Shown one piece after another: positions 59,068 to 64,000 of a stretch of 64,000 nucleotides of DNA (position 1 is the first letter of the stretch; every line of letters begins with the position of its first letter). Source of the stretch: Streptomyces spiralis (GTDB taxonomy: Bacteria > Actinomycetota > Actinomycetes > Streptomycetales > Streptomycetaceae); contig NZ_BNBC01000025.1 in the NCBI RefSeq assembly GCF_014654675.1, forward strand, positions 1 to 64,000, read 5' to 3'. The position numbers and the translations under genes were made by a program. A model generated the notes under the pieces. The model was not told the DNA's origin. It did not search any database and was given only the letters and a program-made list of their open reading frames with translations.

Positions 59068-61569
59068 ATGTCCGTACTGACGCGCGACGAAGCGCAGACC
59101 CGTGCCCAGCTCCTCGACGTCCACCACTACAGCGTCGACCTCGACCTGACCCGTGGGGACGACACCTTCGACTCCCGGACCGTCATACGGTTCACCGTAC
59201 GCACCGGCACCGGCCAGGACACCACGGACACCTTCGTCGAGCTCAAGCCGGCCGAACTGCGCTCCGCCACCCTCGACGGACAGCCCCTCGACCCGCACAG
59301 CCTCAGCGGCAACCGCCTGCCCCTGAAGAACCTCGCCGCCGGCGAACACGAACTGCGCGTCGACGCCGCCATGCGCTACTCCCGCACCGGCGAGGGCATG
59401 CACCGCTTCACCGACCCCTCCGACGGCGAGACCTACGTCTACACCCAGCTGTTCCTCGACGACGTCCAACGCGTCTTCGCGGCCTTCGACCAGCCCGACC
59501 TCAAGGCCGTCTTCGACCTCACCGTCACCGCACCCGACGGCTGGACCGTCCTCGCCAACGGCATCACCGAGCACACCGGGGACGGCGTCTGGAAGTCCGC
59601 CACCACCCCGCTCATCTCCACCTACCTCGTCGCCGTCGCCGCCGGGCCCTGGCACTCGGTGCGCACCGAACACCGCGGCCTGCCCTTCGCCATCCACTGC
59701 CGCCGCTCCCTCGCCCCCCACCTCGACGCCGACGCCGACGAGATCCTCGACGTCACCCGCGCCTGCTTCGACCGCTACCACGAGAAGTTCGAGCAGCCCT
59801 ACCCGTTCGACTCCTACGACCAGGCGTTCGTCCCCGAGTTCAACGCCGGCGCCATGGAGAACCCCGGCCTCGTCACCTTCCGCGACGAGTTCGTCTACCG
59901 CTCCGCCGTCACCGAGACCGAGCGCCAGACCCGCGCCATGGTCATCGCCCACGAGATGGCCCACATGTGGTTCGGCGACCTCGTCACCCTCAAGTGGTGG
60001 GACGACATCTGGCTGAACGAGTCCTTCGCCGAGTACATGGGCTACCAGACGGCCGCCGAGGCGACCCGCTTCACCAACACCTGGACCGAGTTCGGCGTCT
60101 CCCGCAAGTCCTGGGGCTACGACGCCGACCAGCGTCCCTCCACCCACCCCGTGGCCCCCGAAGCCGTCGACGACACCGCCTCCGCCCTGCTCAACTTCGA
60201 CGGCATCTCCTACGCCAAGGGCGCCTCCGCCCTGCGTCAACTGGTCGCCTGGCTCGGCGAGAAGGACTTCCTGGCCGGCATCAACACCCACTTCGAGAGG
60301 CACAAGTTCGCCAACGCCTCCCTCGCCGACTTCGTCGACTCCCTCGCCTCCGCCACCGACCGCGACGTCCACGCCTGGGCCGACGCATGGCTGCGCACCA
60401 CCGGCGTCGACACCCTCACCGCGTCCACCGACGCCCGCCCCGGCCAGTGGTCCCTCACCCTCGGCCGCGACGGCAGCCGCCCCCACCGCGTCACCATCGG
60501 CGTCTACGACCGCGACCTGTCCGACGGCCGCACCCTGACCCTGCGGGAACGCTACGAGACCGACGTGCCGCAGGAAGCCGCCCCCGAGCCCCGCCCCGGC
60601 ATCCGCCCCGCACTGGTCGTCCCCAACGACCTCGACCTGACCTACGCCAAGGTCCGCCTCGACGACACCTCCCTGGAAACTGCCCTGCGCGGCCTGTCGG
60701 GCGTCCCTGACGCACTCACCCGCGCGGTCGTGTGGAACACGCTGCGCGACATGGTCCGCGACGGTGAGCTCGCCCCCGCCGACTACCTGGCCACCGCCGC
60801 AGCCCACCTGCCGGAGGAGACCGACCTCGCCCTCGTCCAGGGCGTCCTCGCCTTCGCCCGCACCCACATCGCCGACCGCTACCTCACCCCCGACCAGCGG
60901 CCCACCGCCCTCGCCACCCTCACCGACCTGTGCCGCGACCTCATCCGCCGCACCGAGGACGGCGACAACCCCGGCCTGCGTCTCATCGCCGTACGTCACC
61001 TCATCGACGTGGCCGCCCACCCGGACACCATCGCCGCCTGGCTCGCCGAGGGCATCGTCCCCGGCGGCCCGGAACTCGACCCCGAACTGCGCTGGCGCAT
61101 CCTCGCCCGCCTCGCCGTCCTCGGCGCCACCGACGAGACCGCCATCGCCGCCGAACTCCACCGCGACCCCTCCGCCACCGGCCAGGAAGGCGCCGCCCGC
61201 TGCCGCGCCGCCCTGCCCGATCCCGAGGCCAAACGCGCCGCCTGGCAGGCGATGTTCGCCTCCGACGACCTGTCCAACTACCTGTTCACCGCCACCGCCC
61301 AGGGCTTCTGGCAGCCCGAACAGGCCGACCTCGTCCAGGACTACGTGCCCCGCTTCTACGAGGACGCCGTCACCGTCGCCGCCCGCCGAGGCCCCGCCAT
61401 CGCCCGCGCCGCTGGCCATTGGGGCTTCCCCGCCCACGCCGTCGACACCGACCACCTCCGCCTCGGCCAGGCCTGTCTGCGCGACGCCGACCCCGTCCCG
61501 GCCCTGCGCCGCACCCTCGTCGACCAACTCGACGACCTCGCACGCGCACTGCGCGTCCGCACCGCGTAG
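59068..61569 (+). CDS. pepN: Aminopeptidase N, M1 family
   Basis: Zinc aminopeptidase of 833 aa. The exopeptidase motif GAMEN lies at residues 261-265, and the zinc site HEMAHMW (His295, Glu296, His299) is followed 18 residues later by Glu in WLNESFAEY. The C-terminal helical ERAP1-like domain is complete. No signal peptide is seen, so it is cytoplasmic and clears peptides. ATG 59068 is preferred because CACCAT ends 7 nt upstream; ATG 59059 would add three residues. A hairpin follows about 50 bp after the stop. Confidence 0.96.
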   Translation: MSVLTRDEAQTRAQLLDVHHYSVDLDLTRGDDTFDSRTVIRFTVRTGTGQDTTDTFVELKPAELRSATLDGQPLDPHSLSGNRLPLKNLAAGEHELRVDAAMRYSRTGEGMHRFTDPSDGETYVYTQLFLDDVQRVFAAFDQPDLKAVFDLTVTAPDGWTVLANGITEHTGDGVWKSATTPLISTYLVAVAAGPWHSVRTEHRGLPFAIHCRRSLAPHLDADADEILDVTRACFDRYHEKFEQPYPFDSYDQAFVPEFNAGAMENPGLVTFRDEFVYRSAVTETERQTRAMVIAHEMAHMWFGDLVTLKWWDDIWLNESFAEYMGYQTAAEATRFTNTWTEFGVSRKSWGYDADQRPSTHPVAPEAVDDTASALLNFDGISYAKGASALRQLVAWLGEKDFLAGINTHFERHKFANASLADFVDSLASATDRDVHAWADAWLRTTGVDTLTASTDARPGQWSLTLGRDGSRPHRVTIGVYDRDLSDGRTLTLRERYETDVPQEAAPEPRPGIRPALVVPNDLDLTYAKVRLDDTSLETALRGLSGVPDALTRAVVWNTLRDMVRDGELAPADYLATAAAHLPEETDLALVQGVLAFARTHIADRYLTPDQRPTALATLTDLCRDLIRRTEDGDNPGLRLIAVRHLIDVAAHPDTIAAWLAEGIVPGGPELDPELRWRILARLAVLGATDETAIAAELHRDPSATGQEGAARCRAALPDPEAKRAAWQAMFASDDLSNYLFTATAQGFWQPEQADLVQDYVPRFYEDAVTVAARRGPAIARAAGHWGFPAHAVDTDHLRLGQACLRDADPVPALRRTLVDQLDDLARALRVRTA

Positions 61570-61619
61570 ACACCCGCGGGGCCCAGCCCTCAGGGGCGGG
61601 GCCCGACCGCAGGAACTCC

Positions 61620-61657
61620 AGGTGTGCGGGCCGAGCCACGACCCGGCCCGCACACCT
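61620..61657 (+). terminator. Terminator of pepN
   Basis: A perfect 14-bp stem (AGGTGTGCGGGCCG and complement) with a 10-nt loop lies 50 bp after pepN and upstream of the siderophore-type genes. Confidence 0.82.
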
Positions 61658-61810
61658 CACCCTGTCCGCACCTCACCCGGCCCCCGCACCAACACGTTCT
61701 GCCCGCACGGCAGTACCCACTTTCGGGTTCCCCTCGCACTGCATTCCGGGCGCGTCGGACCCCAGGCGTACAAGCTGGACCCCCAGGCCCCGCGCCCCGG
61801 AGGACAGCCG

Positions 61811-63217
61811 ATGAGTACGCCGCCCCCACCGCCGCCCCGAGCCCCCCTCGCCTCCGGCGCCGAAGACCCCGACCCCCTGCGTCCGCTGCTCGACACCGTC
61901 CTCGACGCCCTCCGCAGCGGCCGCCACGCCCGCGGAGGACCACTGCCCGCCGGCGGCCCCGACACCGTCACCGCCAAGCTGCGCGCCGCCGTCGGAGACG
62001 TCCTGCCCGACCACGGCGACCCCGACGCCCTGCGCACCCTCGTCCACGCCCTCGCCGAAGGCGCGGCCGACCCCGCCGACCCCCTGTGCGCCGCCCACCT
62101 GCACTGCCCGCCCCTCGCCGTCGCCGCCGCGGCCGACCTCGCCGCCAGCGTCCTCAACCCCTCGCTCGACTCCTGGGACCAGGCCCCCGCCGCCTCCGCG
62201 CTCGAAGCCCTCGTCACCCGCGAACTCGCCCACGCCACCGGCCTCGCCGACGCCGTCGTCACCACCGGCGGCACCGAGTCCAACCAACTCGCCCTGCTCC
62301 TCGCCCGCGAGAGCCACCCCGGCGGCGTCCGCCTCGTCTGCGGTGCCAACGCCCACCATTCCCTGCCCCGCGCCGCCTGGCTGCTCGGCCTGCCCGAACC
62401 CGTCGTCGTCCCCGCCCCCGCCGGCACCCTCGACCCCGCCGCCCTCCACCAAGCCCTCACCGACCTCGCAGGCCCCCACGGCCCCGGCAGCCCCCGCACC
62501 CCCCTCGTCGTGGCCGCCACCGCGGGCACCACCGACGCCGGCCTCATCGACCCCCTCCCCGAGATCGCCGGACTCTGCGCCGCCCACGGCGCCCGCCTCC
62601 ACGTCGACGCCGCCCACGGCGGAGGGCTCCTGTTCAGCGACCGCCACCGCGACAAACTCACCGGCCTGGAAGCCGCCCACACGGTCACACTCGACCTGCA
62701 CAAACTCGGCTGGCAGCCCGTCCCCGCCGGACTCCTCGCCGTCCGCCACCCCCGCGACCTCACCGCCCTGCACCACCGCGCCGACTACCTCAACGCCGGC
62801 GACGACACCGAGGCGGGCATCCCCGACCTCGTCGGCCGCTCCCTGCGCACCACCCGCCGCCCCGACATCCTCAAAGTCGCCGCCACCCTCAAGACCCTCG
62901 GCCGCAGCGGCCTCGGCGCCCTCGTCGACCAGGTGTGCGCCCGCGCCCGCGAACTCGCCGACCTCATCCACGCCGACCCCGGCCTCGAGCTCTACGACCG
63001 GCCCACCATCAGCACCGTCCTCTTCCGGCCCGCCGGCGCCACCGACGACACCGTCGCCGCCGTACGCCGCACCCTCCTCACCGACGGCCGCGCGGTCCTC
63101 GGCCGAGCCCGTCTCGATGACCGGCTCTGGCTCAAAGCCACCCTCCTCAACCCCCACACCCAGTCCGAAGACCTGGCCACCCTCCTGAAACTGGTGGAAG
63201 GAAGCACCCCCGCATGA
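61811..63217 (+). CDS. PLP-dependent group II amino-acid decarboxylase (siderophore type)
   Basis: A 468-aa PLP enzyme. The cofactor sites are TTGGTESNQLALLLAR, HVDAAHGGG and the Schiff-base Lys298 in LDLHKLGWQP. The family includes lysine and diaminobutyrate decarboxylases (DesA-like). Its stop overlaps the start of a lysine/ornithine N-hydroxylase gene (ATGA), which points to a diamine made for hydroxamate siderophore synthesis. The N-terminus is Pro-rich and unlike the DesA start I remember, so desA is not assigned. ATG 61811 has GGAGGA 8 nt upstream. No iron box was found upstream. Confidence 0.82.
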   Translation: MSTPPPPPPRAPLASGAEDPDPLRPLLDTVLDALRSGRHARGGPLPAGGPDTVTAKLRAAVGDVLPDHGDPDALRTLVHALAEGAADPADPLCAAHLHCPPLAVAAAADLAASVLNPSLDSWDQAPAASALEALVTRELAHATGLADAVVTTGGTESNQLALLLARESHPGGVRLVCGANAHHSLPRAAWLLGLPEPVVVPAPAGTLDPAALHQALTDLAGPHGPGSPRTPLVVAATAGTTDAGLIDPLPEIAGLCAAHGARLHVDAAHGGGLLFSDRHRDKLTGLEAAHTVTLDLHKLGWQPVPAGLLAVRHPRDLTALHHRADYLNAGDDTEAGIPDLVGRSLRTTRRPDILKVAATLKTLGRSGLGALVDQVCARARELADLIHADPGLELYDRPTISTVLFRPAGATDDTVAAVRRTLLTDGRAVLGRARLDDRLWLKATLLNPHTQSEDLATLLKLVEGSTPA

Positions 63218-64000
63218 ACCTCCCGAACCACCTGAACCACCCCACCCCCCAAACCCCCCACGACCTCGTCGGCATCGGGATCGGCCCCTTCAACCTCTCC
63301 CTCGCCGCCCTCGCCCACCCCCTCACCCACCTCGACGCCGCCTTCTTCGAACAACGCCCTCGTTTCCACTGGCACTCCGGCCTGCTCATCGACGAGGCCC
63401 GCATCCAGGTCCCCTTCCTGGCCGACCTCACCACCCTCGTCGACCCCACCAGCCAGTGGACCTTCCTCAACTACCTGAAGACCCGCGAACGGCTCTTCCC
63501 CTTCTACTTCGCCGAACACCTGCACATCCGGCGCACCGAATACGACGCCTACTGCCGCTGGGTCAGCGAAAACCTCCCCACCCTCCACTTCGGCCACCAG
63601 GTCGACGCCGTCCGCTGGAACCCCGAACTCCGTCTCTTCGAGATCGACTACACCCAACTCGACACCGACGGCGAAGCCGAAGCACTCGGCCGCACCTACA
63701 CCCGCAACATCGTCCTCGGCATCGGCACCCAACCCCACGTCCCCGAACCGCTCAAACCCCTCGCCGACGCCCCCGGCGTCCCCGTCGTCCACGCCGCCGA
63801 CTACCTCGACCACCGCGACACCCTGCTCACCGCGGCGCACATCACCGTCGTCGGCACCGGGCAGTCAGGCGCCGAGATCTTCCTCGACCTGCTCCGCCAC
63901 CGTCCCACCGGTCACGAAGGACTCCGCTGGATCGGCCGCACCGAGGCCTTCGCCCCCATGGAGTACTCCAAACTCGGCCTCGAACACTTCACCCCCGACT
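63214..64000 (+). CDS. Lysine/ornithine N-monooxygenase (partial, runs off the window)
   Basis: The first 262 residues of an FAD/NADPH-dependent N-hydroxylase of the IucD/SidA/DesB type. The FAD motif is GIGIGPFNLSLAAL (about residues 20-33), followed by WHSGLLIDEARIQVPFLADLTTLVDPTS, the family's substrate and cofactor stretch. The NADPH motif is VVGTGQSGAEIFLDLL (about 212). It is coupled to the decarboxylase gene by a 4-nt overlap and would hydroxylate a primary amine such as cadaverine. The C-terminal third lies outside. Confidence 0.92.
   Translation, partial: MNLPNHLNHPTPQTPHDLVGIGIGPFNLSLAALAHPLTHLDAAFFEQRPRFHWHSGLLIDEARIQVPFLADLTTLVDPTSQWTFLNYLKTRERLFPFYFAEHLHIRRTEYDAYCRWVSENLPTLHFGHQVDAVRWNPELRLFEIDYTQLDTDGEAEALGRTYTRNIVLGIGTQPHVPEPLKPLADAPGVPVVHAADYLDHRDTLLTAAHITVVGTGQSGAEIFLDLLRHRPTGHEGLRWIGRTEAFAPMEYSKLGLEHFTPD

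Noticed and set aside
60764..61810. Upstream extension of the decarboxylase frame through the 3' half of pepN
   Set aside because: The frame stays open only because of GC bias. The Pro/Arg-rich translation has no domain, and ATG 61811 has a good ribosome site.
61570..61810. An iron box upstream of the siderophore-type genes
   Set aside because: No TTAGG/CCTAA dyad was found; the only strong inverted repeat is the pepN terminator.
1..64000. CRISPR array, tRNA, rRNA or phage attachment site
   Set aside because: No regular repeat-spacer pattern, cloverleaf or direct att repeat was noticed on either strand.

Overview
The window is high-GC actinobacterial DNA that reads as a Streptomyces chromosome. 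The support is the third-position GC bias, the many GTG starts and GTGA/ATGA overlaps, the frequent leaderless starts, the split histidine and tryptophan loci with a PriA-type isomerase, a trpM-like gene, and typical Streptomyces families (DUF2252, TIGR02234, HGxxPAAW, DUF2567). It is mostly core chromosome. The only mobile trace is the last 18 codons of an IS5-type transposase at the left edge.

Layout. 1-9.1 kb: transposase tail, CPA1 antiporter, SDR, MscS channel, dienelactone-hydrolase-like protein, Tat-exported PhoD phosphatase, membrane-anchored DsbA-like protein, unknown membrane protein, DUF2252 protein. 9.3-21.6 kb: dnaE, a 57-aa basic protein, NYN nuclease, ABC exporter pair, DUF2567 protein, YbaK deacylase, LON-substrate-binding protein, two larger unknowns. 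21.8-27.6 kb: the operon hisD-hisC-hisB-(54-aa membrane protein)-hisH-priA-ridA-hisF, closed by a strong hairpin. 27.7-30.3 kb: winged-helix regulator plus MFS exporter, then a TIGR03085 protein. 30.3-38.9 kb: hisI, trpE, a secreted sedolisin-like protease on the other strand, three small membrane proteins, trpC, trpM, trpB, trpA. 39-41 kb: second DsbA-like protein and lgt. 41.0-48.5 kb, minus strand: a CitE-like lyase, a CoA transferase and four ADP-ribosylglycohydrolase paralogues. 48.8-56.0 kb: iron-box-associated VIT transporter and gltBD. 56.1-61.6 kb: vWA protein, zinc metalloprotease, chorismate mutase, a repeat-filled gap and pepN. 61.8-64.0 kb: the start of a hydroxamate-siderophore-type pair (PLP decarboxylase and N-hydroxylase), cut by the window end.

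How the genes work together. GltBD supplies glutamate, which feeds amino transfer in the His and Trp pathways. Chorismate mutase and TrpE compete for chorismate. PriA probably serves both HisA and TrpF, because no trpF is present. hisG, hisE, trpD and trpG are also absent and must lie elsewhere. Fifteen genes carry a -10-like hexamer 6-8 nt before the start codon, so leaderless translation is a theme of the window.

The least explained parts are the ADP-ribosylglycohydrolase cluster, with degenerate copies of one paralogue's 5' end in its internal gap, and the tandem-repeat gap upstream of pepN. All functions are read by eye from motifs and context; no database search was run.
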